Source: Kudoa neothunni (lineage: Eukaryota > Cnidaria). Taken from it: DNA of 64,000 nt. Numbering within the stretch: the stretch's first letter is position 1; each line of letters begins with the position of its first letter. A program made the position numbers and the translations under genes. Positions 11,753 to 24,194 of this stretch are shown piece by piece. Under the pieces are notes generated by a model. It was given only the letters and a program-made list of their open reading frames with translations. It searched no databases and was not told the DNA's origin. The stretch lies in the NCBI GenBank assembly GCA_964304625.1, contig OZ199839.1, forward strand, positions 11,470,001 to 11,534,000. Reading direction: 5' to 3'.

Positions 11753-12864
11753 TCATATTTTTGTTGTTTTAATTTTGTTACTTTAAAGTTTTCCTATTTT
11801 CCGTAATTATTTTTTATGGACATAAAAAGTTACTTATTATATATAAATATTCTTATTTCCAATTATTTTGCTATTTTAGAGCTTAAGTATGATTTCATAT
11901 AATTCTCATTTGATTTAATATACAAGAATGATAAATTAAAAATTATTTAAATTAACATAGTAGAAATCTGATTAGACTAAATCATCTCGTTAGCGTCGGT
12001 AAGAGTATGCAAAATTAGCCACACACGGTTTTACACACTTTTCGGTCGCGTACACAATAATGAATGGAGCTCTTTAATAGGATTAAATTTTAAAAAATAA
12101 AAATTCATAATTATCTGATTGGGGTTTTCAAACTAATTTATAATAATATTTCTCCGTTGATAATGGCAAGATCGATTGATCTTTGGGTGAATTATTTTAA
12201 TTGGATTAAATATATTAACAATATTTTCAAAAATAACGTTGTATTTTCGATTTTTAGATGTCATTAAGTGTGGATGTGTTAGAATGCTTTGTAGTTTAGG
12301 ATTTGACCCTTGTTTTAGGGAAAATACGAAACTATTTAAAATTCAAGAATGAATATCCTAACTACGCCCGAGATTGAGCATTTTCCACTTTGAATAACCT
12401 CTAAATCTCAAAAAATATTTTAATATCTAATGGAATTTATTAAAGTAAATATTAGTTAATTTCCACCCCTCTTTAAAGTCCTTGAAGGGAGGAAATAAAA
12501 CTATTTTAGTGAAATAATACAAAATTGTTAAGTCTACCTAATCCGCATTTTTCAGTAATTTAAAAAATTTTATATTTTTAATAATAAATATAAAATTTGT
12601 TGATAATATCATGAATTCCTCGATGTTCCATGAGTGATTATCCATCAGTAATAAAATTGAATCGCACATGTGAGTTTAATGGCAGACCGATTAAAAATTT
12701 AACCTATATGTTACATATACTATTCATCAATTGCTCTGGTTTCATATTTGTATTTGTTTATCATTCCACATAATAAATTTTCAAATCAAAAAGTGCTAAG
12801 AGAAAATACACAGGGTTTGCCAGTGATCACGCGGCAGATATTGTGATGAATTGTTGAATATATT

Positions 12865-13760
12865 GATTTGATGGCTATTCTTTACAAAACGGGACTGCAG
12901 TAGGAAACTTTGTCGCGCGCGCCCGGAAAATAAAAAACTTCAGGAGAAATTTGGTCTAATTTCATCAGAGAAAACGTGTATTTGTGGGACGATGATGCAT
13001 CTCACATCAAATAAAAGTTGCCAAGATCTGTTTTTCTTCCGATGCCCGGGTTGTTTGAAGAAGCAAAATCTACGAGTTGGATCAATATTTCAGCATTCTA
13101 AATTGCCACTATGGAAACTATATTTTTCCTCGTAAAAATTCAATTCAGCAAGGTTACCTACGAAGAAATACAAAGGCACGTTGGAATCCTCTCTTCAAAA
13201 GCAATATGTGATTGGTCTGAATTATTAAGGGAGTATTATCACATTGAAGATTACTGACGAGAGAAAAAAAATTGGCGGTGCAAATGTCGTTGTCCAGATC
13301 GATGAAACTGCGGTGATTAAACGAAAATATAATGTTGGTAGTATAGATGAGGAAGGTGAATGTTTTTTTGAACTGACGAAGAGAAGAAGCAGCTCTGTAT
13401 TGGAAAAAATTATTCTCGATAATGTTGAAGAGAATTCTGTTATCTGAACTGATAGATGGAGAGGCTATAATCACCTGAACGATTTAGGATTTTTTCACGA
13501 TACAGTCTGTCACAAATAAGATCGAAGCTACGTGGGGAGGATTTAAAAGGAAGTACCGAAATATTACAAATAAAAATGAAGAGTCATTATATGACTTCAT
13601 TTCGGATTATATATCCCGTAAAAATATAGAGGCGTCGAACTTAGCACTTTCTTTAAAGAAATTATGAATAATTCTTTAATATAATTTATTGTTGTTTTTT
13701 GCGATTTCCTCCAAAAGTTTCCGACTGTAGTCCCGTTTTGTAAAGAATAGCCGATTTGAT
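12865..13760 (+). mobile_element. Merlin DNA transposon, copy 1 (with TSDs)
   Basis: The element proper is 12873-13752 (880 bp). Its 39-bp terminal inverted repeats begin ggctattctttacaaaacgg at 12873-12911 and are mirrored at 13714-13752, with two mismatches. Perfect 8-bp target duplications gatttgat flank it at 12865-12872 and 13753-13760. Terminal repeat form, target size and the ISXO2-type transposase all agree with the Merlin superfamily. It sits in the spacer between the convergent tomosyn and FERM genes. Confidence 0.92.
12948..13667 (+). pseudogene. Merlin (IS1595/ISXO2-like) transposase, broken
   Basis: The zinc-ribbon part reads CICG ... FRCPGCLKKQ and GSIFQHSKLPLWKL. It is followed in another frame by the DDE core: GGANVVVQIDETAVIKRKY (first Asp), TDRWRGYNHL (second Asp) and NKIEATWGGFKRKYR (third, E/N region), ending LALSLKKL and a stop at 13667. 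A frameshift near 13120, a TGA after NSVI at 13445, a frame change after GFFHDTV, and an extra G at 13228 relative to the second copy interrupt it. The terminal repeats are well preserved, so the copy looks recently inactivated, and part of the damage may be sequence error. Confidence 0.85.
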
Positions 13761-15707
13761 TTTATGAATATAAATTTTTTAATTAATAAACCAATAAAAA
13801 GTAATATATTTGCCGTAAATTCAATAATTTAAAAATTGTTATAACCCAAGTAAAATGGAGTAGATTTCTACCCCATATTTTACTTTCATAACATTATTTG
13901 AAATGTTGATTCATGTAATTTTTAAAAATTTCCCGGAATTCTGTAGAGTAAATAATGAATAAATAACGAAACACTATACATAGGATGCCCGTCCGCATGC
14001 GCAATTTGAAATAATATGAGCATATAATCCTCTCCTGACTGAATACAACGATAACTCTTCGCACTCTGATTATTCTTATACTAATTATTCAAAGTATGAG
14101 ACTCTTCACCAATTTGCTTAGTTCTACGCTGTAAAGCGCATCTAAAAACATACGTGAAAACTGTTATTCAGTATTCTTAGTTTCGTATTGTAAATAGCGC
14201 TAAAAAACCAAATGATACAATTGTTTAACAATTTGACAAGTTTGGTGTTTTACAAAGAGTTTAAAAACATACATGATCACTTTTTAAAGAAATAATCATT
14301 GTTTGCCATCATTTTGTGTTTTTCTGTACAATATTACACTGCGTCGTTTAAAACAAGATAAACTAATTGGCGACTGTTATAGAACTTGAATTAAATGTTC
14401 AAAGTAATAAACTGCAGAAATACACCTATAAATACAATAATACTCCAAAGAAACGTACGTAACAACATTAATATCCGCGCATGCGTTCACAGAAATCAAC
14501 TTTAATAATTGGTCATTTATCCAAAATTTACGCGAACATTTTTCCTCATATTTTGTCAGTCAATGCTGAATTATATTTGGAGGATGTAATTTGTTCAGCT
14601 ACTTAGAAGGGTTAAAAGTGTGTAAGCAGGCTACAAGGCGAAAACGTATTTTCATAGAAAAAGTCCCATTTTTGTTCGTAGTTTAATTTAAATTTTTCAT
14701 CCGTCAAATAGAAACGTTAAATTTTTCTATTTATTTTTAATAATTATATAATCACAATATGAATTAAAATATTAAAGAAATAATTTTGCTAAAATTATGC
14801 ACAATTATTTCAATAATTGTAAAAAATTGATATACATTTATATATTTTCTAAAAGAAATTTGAAAGTGATTTTTTAATTTTTTTTTATTATTAATTTAAA
14901 AGTTATCTTAAACAAAACAATATTAAAAGGGTGATAACATTATTCACATTACTAAATAAATAACTTAGTCCAATATCGGAATATAAGAATCATAGAGTAC
15001 AATTTAATATTAATTAAACTGTCGACAAAAAATCGAATGATTAATTAATATTAAATTAATTTTATTCATGATAATAAATTCTTCTAAATAAGTGTTTTAT
15101 CATGAATTAAAAAAATTTTTTCAGAGTATCACTGTAGATTTTTATTTTATGAACCTTCAGACAGACGCATGCGCGTCGAATTTGTTGTATTTTTAAGATT
15201 CTATGATTGTATATAAAAATAAATATTTTTCTATTAATCAATTATTAAGTTTTTTTAAATATATACAGTTGTACTCCGTAGTTAAAAAAATATTCATAGA
15301 TTTACAGTAAGACAGCAGAAATTTGTTAATTATTTAACTGTATTATTACCTAATATAATAAAAAAATCGAATTTTATTTAAAAAAAGTTCATCGAAAATA
15401 CATTCTTTATTAATATTTATGATTTTATAATGAATCTTATTTCAAATAAACAATAATTACTATCGATTAAAATTAATAAATGACCAAACTAATATCGAGG
15501 TTTATTGTTAACGAAATAATATTTAAAATTATTCAGATGTAAACGTAGAATATATATAATAATATTTTACAAAAAAAGAAAGACATATTTAATATATTTA
15601 ATGGTTCCACAAAAAAATTATATATCTTTGTTTGAGAATGCAAAAGGATGAATTAATAAAATAATTAAATTTGATGATGCGACAACAATATCATAATTAA
15701 AACATGT
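13761..15707. other. Convergent-gene spacer, no gene; degenerate tandem repeat and GCATGCGC palindromes
   Basis: This AT-rich spacer lies between the 3' ends of tomosyn and the FERM gene. No coding region was recognised. Roughly 14110-14285 contains about three degenerate units of 58-60 bp built around ttag..t.cg.att.gtaaa.agcgc.taaaaa. Three GCATGCGC-type palindromes stand out at 13995, 14478 and 15167. Their function is unknown. Confidence 0.45.
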
Positions 15708-17758
15708 TCAACAATAGTAAGTGTTTTGCTGATCGTCTAAAGCAGCAATCTGAATGTTTGTAGTCTTGTATGAGACGTATAATTTGGGATTTTTCGACCG
15801 CTTTTTTGAAGGAATTGTTTGGTCCATCGTTGATTTTGGTGTTTTGGTTGATATTGAACACATTGACGACAGTTTTGTAGTTTCTAGAGATAAATATTAG
15901 ATATTTGTGTGGATGTAAAAATTAGGAAATACTTGACAGTGTTAGGAGGGGATTGCTCGTAAGTATCAGTCCTTTTAGTGGGAATATGGGTTATAGTGGC
16001 AATCATCTCTTCTTGTTTCACAGACCAAGTATCTAGTGCAATCAATTAGATCATACTGAACAATTTCAAATGGGCAGAGATTGATGATTACTAGGAGGAT
16101 GAAACGTAGACTTCCCTTTATCGGAGTCATCAGTGAAAATTGAATCATTCATATCCGATTGAACAGAGCCCAAGTCGCTAATTCTACTGCCACTGCTATA
16201 AAGTGATGACCTGGATTGTGAAAATGTTTTTCCTATAAATCGGAATTTTGAATGAAAACTCGGTCCATTGGGCAACGATGGGGCTGAATGACGTCGGAAA
16301 AATGTATGTGTTTCCACAATAGCTTTGTAGAGTCGTTTGGTGGAGGTTCTGGTGGAACTTTTGTATTTGACTATACGATGAGTGTGGTAAGCCTAAGCAA
16401 TAAATATAGGTGTGTTTATCTATTATTAAACAACTATTTAAAAGTACATTTCTATCAGAATCGTCGCCGACAATCCTTATTTTGAGTTTTAATGTTTTTT
16501 TCAAAAAAGAAGCCGATACCAAATTCTCCCTGTTTATTTTAATTACTACGTATGTGAGTCTATTAGATTACCACGAACATAAGTTTTTGGTATCGTTGTC
16601 GTACATCTCCAGCAAACCACCCCAATAAACACCAAGCAAACATTTTATCGGAGCAGCCGACTAGTAAACAAACACTTGTTCACAAACAATTCCTCAACTG
16701 ATAGATTTACTTTGGAGGGTTTGTGAATGACTTCATGGCTTTCTATGCCGTAATTGGGTATCTTGGTGACCAATGTGAGAAATCGATTCTCACAATCAGT
16801 GGTAGAAACCCCTCTAGATAAGAATATTAAAGATAATATTTTGGATGTGCTTGATCATTCTTTCAAGTAATTTAAAATTACTTTAGTTGTCTATGAAGCT
16901 TTATTACCCCCTTGAATGAAATTTTCATCCTAGATAATAAATGGTGTTGTAGTCAAATAGAAATAAATTCAAATATATGTTATCAATTACTTGTCCTGGA
17001 TACAAATAAACCCCATTGAGATAGTTGAGTTTATCCGAGAGTTGGTCATAATCTCCGAATTCAGCTAGCAGTAAAATATATATTATTTCAAATATTTAAA
17101 TTAATAAATATCACCTTGAACAACACATGCAGACAATTCCTGTCCCAGCAACACACCACAAGCTAGTCTACAGTAGTAATAATCAATTATAAAATCTCAA
17201 TATTATATAATAGATTTGTACTTTTTCTTCAGAATCAGCTCTCTTAAATAAATAATAAAATGATATCTAGAAACATTAGAATAAACCATTGAATAATTAA
17301 ATTTTTGTATTATTATTTGGAGCGTGTAAAAGACCTGGTTTGTTCGTCCGCAAGAGTGTTTGGATGGGGAGGGAAGAATTTAACGGCCAAATAGAAACTA
17401 TAGGGTCCTTCTTTAAGTTGATATTTGATGCTCTTTCTTGGATCCAGCCATGAAAACTAAATCCACAACAAATGTATCTTAGCAGATTGAGATTTTATCG
17501 CAATTTATCCCACCTGTTTTTCTTTTGGGTGAATGTATCGCAACCCAAAAAACTCCTTCTCAGCCAGTCCTAGATGCTCACAAACGCAATCCAACAAATA
17601 AAGTCCATAAATTCTATCCTTGATTTTGAGAAAATTAATCGAAAAAAACTATGGATACATAATGTAAATATTCAGATTACAACATTAAGTTTAATACGAA
17701 ACTCTTCCCCATCTATCAACTCCACACAACATTCTTGCACATCAGGAACCTGACTCAT
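15708..17758 (-). CDS. FERM-domain protein, 4.1/FRMD family, copy 1
   Basis: A multi-exon minus-strand gene starting MSQVPDVQECCVELIDGEEF. F1: LLDCVCEHLGLAEKEFFGL, then WLDPRKSIKYQLKEGPYSF and AVKFFPPHP. F2: CRLACGVLLGQELS, AEFGDYDQLSD. F3: FLTLVTKIPNYGIE, GVYWGGLLEMYDNDTKNLCSW, and KRLYKAIVETHTFFRRHS followed by SKFRFIGKTFSQSRSS, the FERM-adjacent pattern of protein 4.1. Such proteins link membrane proteins to the cortical actin-spectrin cytoskeleton. A Ser-rich tail follows and the last exon reaches about 15708. An extra T near 15749 relative to the second copy disturbs the end, so the second copy should be taken as the better sequence. The subfamily (4.1, FRMD3/5) is not resolved. Confidence 0.85.
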
Positions 17759-18004
17759 TAGATAGTAATCTTAGGAACGGAATTTTTGTTTTCAGCAATA
17801 CCTACCGACTTAGAATGATCGGTTGGTCGGGAGAGTAGTTAGTAGTAGTAACTGTGAGTCAGCCCAGATGAATCACACCCACTGTTAGATTTAACCTATT
17901 GATGGGCGAAACAATTGGTAGCAATGTAAGATTTGTTATTCGGCAATAAATAATGCAAAGGTTGATATAGCAACAAAGAATACAACAGTGAAAAATCAAT
18001 ACAA

Positions 18005-21000
18005 CTACGATAAAATAGATAAAAAATCTTTTTTCGTGATAATACCCCAAAAACGCCTACAAAAACAAAACTCAAACACCATATCAACCCTAATAATTAT
18101 TATTGTTATTTAGCAGTATAACAATTGAAATTAGGAGCTGCTGTGTAGAAATTCAAAAAAAGATACCCATGAGAAATCACTAACACATTCCGAATTCCCA
18201 ATAGTTGAAAATATTCTGCAAGCACATCGATGGTAGATTTAATGTCGATTTGTACAGCATCCTAATAAGAAATAGTTCCAATGGGAATTGATAAAAAATC
18301 ACTCACATAATCAATCACAGCGGAGAGATTGATAGTGTCGGTATTCGAGGAGATGATAGAGGTGGCGGAGAATGAAACTTGTTGGTTGAGAATGGAATCA
18401 TCACAGGTTAATTGGTCATTGATTGAGAGCACATCTAAAGACTTACTATTAATTAAAAAAAGCTGAAGAATGTACTCAAATAATTCAGTAATTCATGTCG
18501 TTTCACGTAGCCTAGCAATTTCCTATTGACACCATTGTCCACCAGCGGATAGCCATAAAATTCATTCTCAAGAACATGAACTAGAAAGATGGCAAATGAA
18601 AAACAGCTACACAAACAAAACAACAACAACAACAACAACAAATACAAATATCCGACAAATTCATTCCAGTTTCGTGGAGCAAAATATTTTTATACGAACT
18701 AAATAACAAAAACAATAAATTATCTTTAATTGAACCAACAAATTTTTAAAACATACGCTCTATCACGCTCAAAACACAACGCAAAAATGCTAGTGTTGAT
18801 TGATTTCTCTAGTGTTTTGTGTACAATTCGATCCATATAAGGATAATGGTTGATCTCGGATTGACATTGAAAAACAGAATCATTCATGAGTTTTTCGCTG
18901 ATCATTTTTGAAAGCGTCACACATAACATCATGGGAACAATGTAGTTGTCTTTGTTCGTTAGTTCCACAATTAGAACTGTTAGAGTAACTATATAAAAGT
19001 GAATACACAAGAATACGTCAATAATGGCGATCTAATCTCTATAGAAGATACTGGTGAGATGGGTAACACCGCTTAGAAAAGCACAAGCTCCAATAACAGC
19101 ATAAACTTCGGGACTAATGCAACGACGATTGAAATCATAACACATGGCTTTAAAAAAGATATTTTCGCCATATTTTCTAATTATTTGTTAAAAAAAATAA
19201 AAACAACATATTAACTTACACGTTCAAAAATTCCATGCATATTCCAATGGAACGACCGAAACAAGCACCAACAATAAAAATTGGAAGAAAAAACCCTGTT
19301 GGAATCTACCGATAAGAGTCATTAACTCCGATAATAAACGTTCAATGAAGAGAACAACTTTTGCAGAGGTGGTTGCTGTGAGAATCAACTTTAATACTCC
19401 AAACAAAGGAAGTTTCCATATCATTGATAACAGTTCGGAGTCAGGATAGAGAGGTTGCATTACTGGTTCCATTAGAGTTGTGTTGTCAACACTGCGAGGA
19501 ACGTAATTACTATTTAATAAAAGCGTAAATGAGTTTTATTAATATTAGATCGAGATGATAATATTCACCATATGGCGTTTATATTGAATGGGAAACACAC
19601 TGAAAGTATTTTACGAAGGGCTCCATAAGTGCCACCTCTAAATATGGTGATTGGAAAAGAAACCACTGAGGTAATAAATGCAAGGATTGCCACCTATATC
19701 GAATTAGCTTAAATTTTAAATTGTGATAATACCTCAGTGATATGGTAGTTTCCTACGATAGTGTTTTTACGAATAAAAGAGAATCGCTTTAAAAGTACTT
19801 TGAATAAAGCGCCAAATAAGCCCTAACAATACGATTGAAACATTTAGTTACAATCAACACACACTCCCAAGATGCCAATAAAAGCGAAAGGAAGCAACTC
19901 TCGAAAATGCCATATTCCAGTGGAGGTGATGGTGAGAAGAGCTTCGTCGGAGTCAAGCATGTGTTTGAATTGAAGAAACATAAAGGTGGCAAACAGAACA
20001 CACGAAAAAAGTACGCCAAACTGTTTTACTGGGGAAATAATAACACATCGTCTCCAGTCCAAATAAAAGCCCAGATATAGGGGCGGAAAATGCAACACTG
20101 AACCCAGCACATGCACCGGCTCCCACAACCTTCAATATACATTATGGATAATTATTTTAATAAAAAAAATCAACCTCACGTAATTTAGCGGCATTTGAGT
20201 TAAACTTTCGAATAGGTCGAGATAACCAATTTGCCGTTTGAACTACACACGTGAATAAGTACACCTTCATGACTCACATTAAGTCCAGATCCAATGGTTA
20301 GTAGAGCGGCCACAAATTTAACAAACGATGTTTTCACCCCTAGGAAACCTCTAATAACGAATCCACTCAATATAGTCTTTATCTAGTGAATAAATATTTT
20401 CAAATTAATATGGATATAAAGAGAAAAGTTAATTGAATTGAATTGAATTAAAGTGTTCTCACTCACCTCTGTTATTCCGGTTCCACAACTGTAAGGGGGC
20501 CAGTAATTTAACCATAAAGGCTGCCGCACTTGCTGCAATCACAGAACTCAACACATAAATCATATAGTTGAATGAATATTTGATTGTAACGCTACATATT
20601 TTTTTTATTGTTTGAAATACTAAACAATATTAAAAATAACTTATCAAATCCAAATGCATCTCCCCATGTGACCCAATCGCCGCATTTGTTTTCGTACGAG
20701 TAACTGATTTTGGTGAGACGACAACACTCATAGTAACTGTTGGCATAGCTGTTCGAACAATACCCTTGTCTCAGATCGGAGAGCCATTCAGCACCGATCA
20801 ACATAAATGGTAACAAAATTCCACCAAAAAAATCCAATAGTCATCATAATAAACCACCCGCTACTCATCTCAAACAAATATCGCATCGCATTCATACATC
20901 CACCTTCATCTAGCAACTTAGATTTTGCGGCAAGTGAATTGATTTTGTTAGAAATATTTTCGTTCATCCAATCAATGGTGTCAAAATCACGATAACGTTT

Positions 21001-21258
21001 CTGTGCATTCTGAGAATAGATTGGTTCGTTTCTGTGGTTAGAACCAACAGAGATAGTTTCAAGATTCGCAAAGTGAGCCTGTCGCTCCATCTGATCTTCA
21101 TCAACATCGAGAAACGAATTCTGGGCGACATTCTCATAGATTGGAGAATGTTGATTGATATCACCGGACTCATTCACTCTACTATTGATGTACTCCTCTT
21201 CCTCCATCATATCCTCATACATCGAACCGAAAATTTTATTAATTCGTTTTTTGAACAT
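18005..21258 (-). CDS. ClC-3/4/5-type Cl-/H+ exchanger homologue, copy 1 (frame-broken)
   Basis: This is the same gene as the intact model at 33213-36471, which holds the domain description. Here at least four extra single bases, near 20826 (A run), 20497 (G run), 20234 (T) and 20005 (A run), break exons that are open in the second copy. All are one-base insertions in or next to homopolymers, which is the pattern of read error near a contig end rather than of a decaying gene. The cgttgaact/cgtttgaact difference alone would remove most of the pore. Treat this as a poor-quality duplicate, not a second locus. Confidence 0.85.
18617..18641. repeat. (AAC)n microsatellite in ClC intron, copy 1
   Basis: A run of aac units lies in the intron before the exon that starts the CBS1 core. 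The second copy (about 33827-33855) is six bases longer, a length difference typical of alleles or of slippage in sequencing. Confidence 0.8.
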
Positions 21259-21841
21259 TTTTCCAACTAAAGATCCAAACAGACAACTAAAATTTAGATT
21301 TTTACATCAAATAACACACTATGTGAACTTCGTTACCAATCGCATAAATATAGTAATGCGATTTTACATGTAAACACATCTCCCAAACCACCCAAGTGAC
21401 AATTATTTTGGAAGGATTTATTATTTTTTGTTTAACAAAGCATTAAACTAATAAAATGCATGTTGAAAATTTAATTACTCGATAAATATAATATTATATT
21501 ACATTTTATGTGATTGATAAATATATTCTCTCGTACACAATTATTGAATATTGTGAATTATTGATGATTAGGACAATTAAAGTATTTAATTGCCTAAGAG
21601 TTAATTAAAATAAATTTTTGTTCAAAAAATTCGACATTTTGATATAATTTAAGCTGTTGAAAAATTTTAAATGAGTATTTGTACAAATGTTAATGAATAG
21701 ATGATAATGTTATTCAATAAGGTTTCTGAATACGATAACTGCGCGTGCTATATAAATCTCATTAAATAATTTTAATGGTTTACTCCTTTATTTTTGAAAT
21801 ATAAATTCAAAAATACGAATACTATTGAGAAATTATATTAA

Positions 21842-22671
21842 CCCTTGATAGGGGATCTTGAGCTCTACGAGCCCACCTGAATAATAAATTGGCCCTGATT
21901 CATCCGGAAAATGTTTTTTAAAGTTTCTTTTTTACCTGAATTATTAAAATTTTATTTTACACCTAGTCGTAAATTTTCAATGAAATCGACTTTTTTTAAG
22001 CCGATACTCAACAAAAAAGGATTATGACTATCACAATGTTTTTTATTTTATTTAAAATTAATCTCACAGTTGCGCAATAATATTTCAACATCAGGGTCGA
22101 ATTTATCAAATCAACTTTCTATTGAAAAATATTCATGTAGCTATTTTAATTGATTTATTGTGTCTTATCAAAGAAATCTGGAATATTTGAACGATGTAAT
22201 TAATCGCCAACAAGAATTTTTACTGGACTTATCCGCCTCTCTGACTGTAAGCCATCAGAAGAAAAATGCTGAAGACCAGAAAAATTGGATGTCGACCCCC
22301 AATCAAACGTTCTCTCGAAATGTTAGATTTAAATTCGATGAGAATAATACATCGTTTACGGAAGCTTACAATATAAATGCTTGGAAACGATGTCATTTAT
22401 GTGCCACGCGTAACATAAGGCGGGGCAAACAAGTATGCCAGATGTGCAACAACACTATATGCAACGAGAATTCAATAATAACATTAACCTGTTTGAATGT
22501 TCCCAAAAATAAATTATTTATTGTATATCATGCATTTTTTATCGCTCAATAATGTATTAGAGTAAGCAATTACAGCTTAAAATATAATTTAATAAAGGAT
22601 AGAAATTAATCCGGTGGGCTCGTCGAGCCCAAGGTCACCTAAATAGGGAGCTCCAGGTCACTTATTAAGGG
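21842..22671 (+). mobile_element. piggyBac-like relic, copy 1
   Basis: The left end is ttaa|cccttgatagggga at 21838 onward. The right end, reverse-complemented, starts aaaacccttaataagtgacc. Farther in, both carry a gagctc block and a gcc/gagcccacc block (gctctacgagcccacc on the left, ggtgggctcgtcgagccc on the right). The TTAA at the left and CCCTT ends fit piggyBac. The right flank is tttt rather than ttaa, so that site has diverged or the end is slightly misplaced. The enclosed ORF carries only the C-terminal Cys-rich part of a transposase, so this is an internally deleted derivative. Confidence 0.7.
22160..22552 (+). CDS. Truncated piggyBac transposase: Cys-rich C-terminal domain ORF
   Basis: A 130-codon ORF whose second half reads KRCHLCATRNIRRGKQVCQM then CNNTICNEN. 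This matches the C-x2-C ... C-x2-C ... C pattern of the Cys-rich DNA-binding domain at the C-terminus of piggyBac transposases. The first half (NLEYLNDVINRQQEFLLDL) is unrecognised. The DDD catalytic core is absent. In the second copy (37381 onward) one extra A at about 37533 shifts the frame. Either a neutral relic or a stand-alone terminal-repeat-binding protein is possible. The intact frame over 130 codons in AT-rich DNA is mildly suggestive of the latter. Confidence 0.55.
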   Translation: MSYQRNLEYLNDVINRQQEFLLDLSASLTVSHQKKNAEDQKNWMSTPNQTFSRNVRFKFDENNTSFTEAYNINAWKRCHLCATRNIRRGKQVCQMCNNTICNENSIITLTCLNVPKNKLFIVYHAFFIAQ

Positions 22672-23265
22672 TTTTTGATGATATCTACCATTGTTATATA
22701 TGCAAGTTAATATAGTTGATACTGGAGCACATAACAAGGATGTTAAATTTAGTTGTTAGTACATGCTGATTAAAACTTGTTAGTTTATATCATAAAGAAA
22801 GAATATTTAAGTTGTTTGATTTGTTAAATTATTTTATTGTATTTTTATATATCTTATTTATTATAATTAATTAAAAAATTCAACTTAATTGAGCGGAAAT
22901 AAAAATACCAAATAATAGCATAAAACTTATCTTCTGAATGTATGTGATAATTTCTAGAAGTGATTGAAGAAAAATCATAGTGTATAATTTAGCGTGTGCG
23001 CACGAGAAAAATACAATATCGCATTTTTCTTTTGATTATTTTTATAAATATTGTGTGGTTACTATATATTTAACAGCTTTAATATTGAGTAATTTTTTCA
23101 ATAAAACGCAGATCGCAATATCGTCCAAATCTGATCTGGCACAATTCCTTTTCTAAGTTACTATTTTTAATATAAATCTATTCTATATGTAGATTATAAA
23201 ATTAAAGAATAGCCCAATTACTCCTTATATTATTGGAAAAAATGGAGAATTCATCAATTTAATTA
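22672..23265. other. Intergenic, no gene seen
   Basis: AT-rich spacer between the piggyBac relic and the pogo-like MITE. No ORF or repeat of note was recognised here. Confidence 0.5.
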
Positions 23266-23986
23266 CAGTAGGTAACCGATAACACCGAATACCCTCAGGA
23301 CCATCAAAAAAGTGCGTATTATGTATTATCTATTATCGGTTGGAAGTTGCAAGCGGCAATGATTATTACGCACTATGATGCGTGCACGGTTAATTTTTTC
23401 ATATTTTTTCCTCATGAATGTACACTTTTTATTAAAATAGAATAACAAAAAAACATTATTAAAAGTTTTTGGCTTGAAAATACTTTGTGATTTTGGTTAT
23501 AGTCGTATTTATTGATAAAATATTTATATTTGTTTGCACTGAGATAAAATTTAATGATCTTATAGTTATAAAAAATTATAAGTAATATTTTGTTTCTTAT
23601 TCATTTTTCAGAGTGATATGAAAAATATTTTTATATTTTTTACACTAAAATCATTATTTATGTGCATCTATAACATTCTTTAATTAACAACCACCAATAT
23701 AGTCTTACAATAAGATTATTCTATTTGTTCAAAAATTCAACCATCGGAATTAAAATTTTTCCTTCGCTTCCAATAAAAACAATTTAATCTACTTGGTTTG
23801 ACCAAAATAGTACGTATTATCGGATAGTCACGTGATATAACGGATTGGTAATTTACTAGTTTAATTCAGATATATTTTTAAGACTTTTATTTTTTTACAA
23901 TTACAAAAATTTTAAAAAACTTTTCACACAATATAAACTTAGAATACGTCGTATCGATGTAAGTGCGTATTAGCGGTTGCCGACTA
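23266..23986. mobile_element. Pogo/Tc1-mariner-like non-autonomous element, copy 1
   Basis: The left end cagtaggtaaccgataac and the right end, reverse-complemented tagtcggcaaccgctaat, form imperfect inverted repeats. Each is flanked by TA (23264-23265 and 23987-23988), the Tc1/mariner target. Inside are further gtgcgtatta / taatacgcac-type inverted motifs. There is no ORF. The pogo/Tigger-like terminal sequence is the best fit, but the call rests on about 18 bp of imperfect repeat. Confidence 0.55.
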
Positions 23987-24194
23987 TAATTAGCTCATAT
24001 TATAAAGTTTCTCTAATTATTCATATTAATTTGATATTTTATTCTATATGACTCATTATAATAATTTATTTAGATTATTCCACGTATCAATAGATTTCAA
24101 GTAGGAGTTGCCATAATTTTTGGAGATAAATTGTCATAACACTTTTTTCAAATTTAAAAATATCACTTTATACATGATTTTGCTTGCTACAAAA

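Larger units (their letters stand above)
9170..24194. repeat. 15-kb duplicated block, copy 1 (contig end)
   Basis: This block is nearly identical, in the same order and orientation, to 24395-39405. It ends exactly at the N gap, and the second copy begins exactly after it. Differences are mainly one-base homopolymer indels, a few substitutions, one 7-bp insertion and microsatellite length changes. It contains the 3' part of tomosyn, a Merlin element, the FERM gene, the ClC gene, a piggyBac relic and a pogo-like MITE. I infer an uncollapsed overlap between two contigs. Confidence 0.95.

Noticed and set aside
13154-13474. Minus-strand ORF opposite the Merlin transposase
   Set aside because: It is a shadow of the recognised DDE core on the plus strand.
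17859-18087. Separate small membrane protein downstream of ClC (ORF with VFVGVFGVLSRKK)
   Set aside because: The ClC CBS2 exon reads the same DNA in another frame (GRFWGIITKKDFLSIL, stop at 18005), with phase and similarity fully supporting it.
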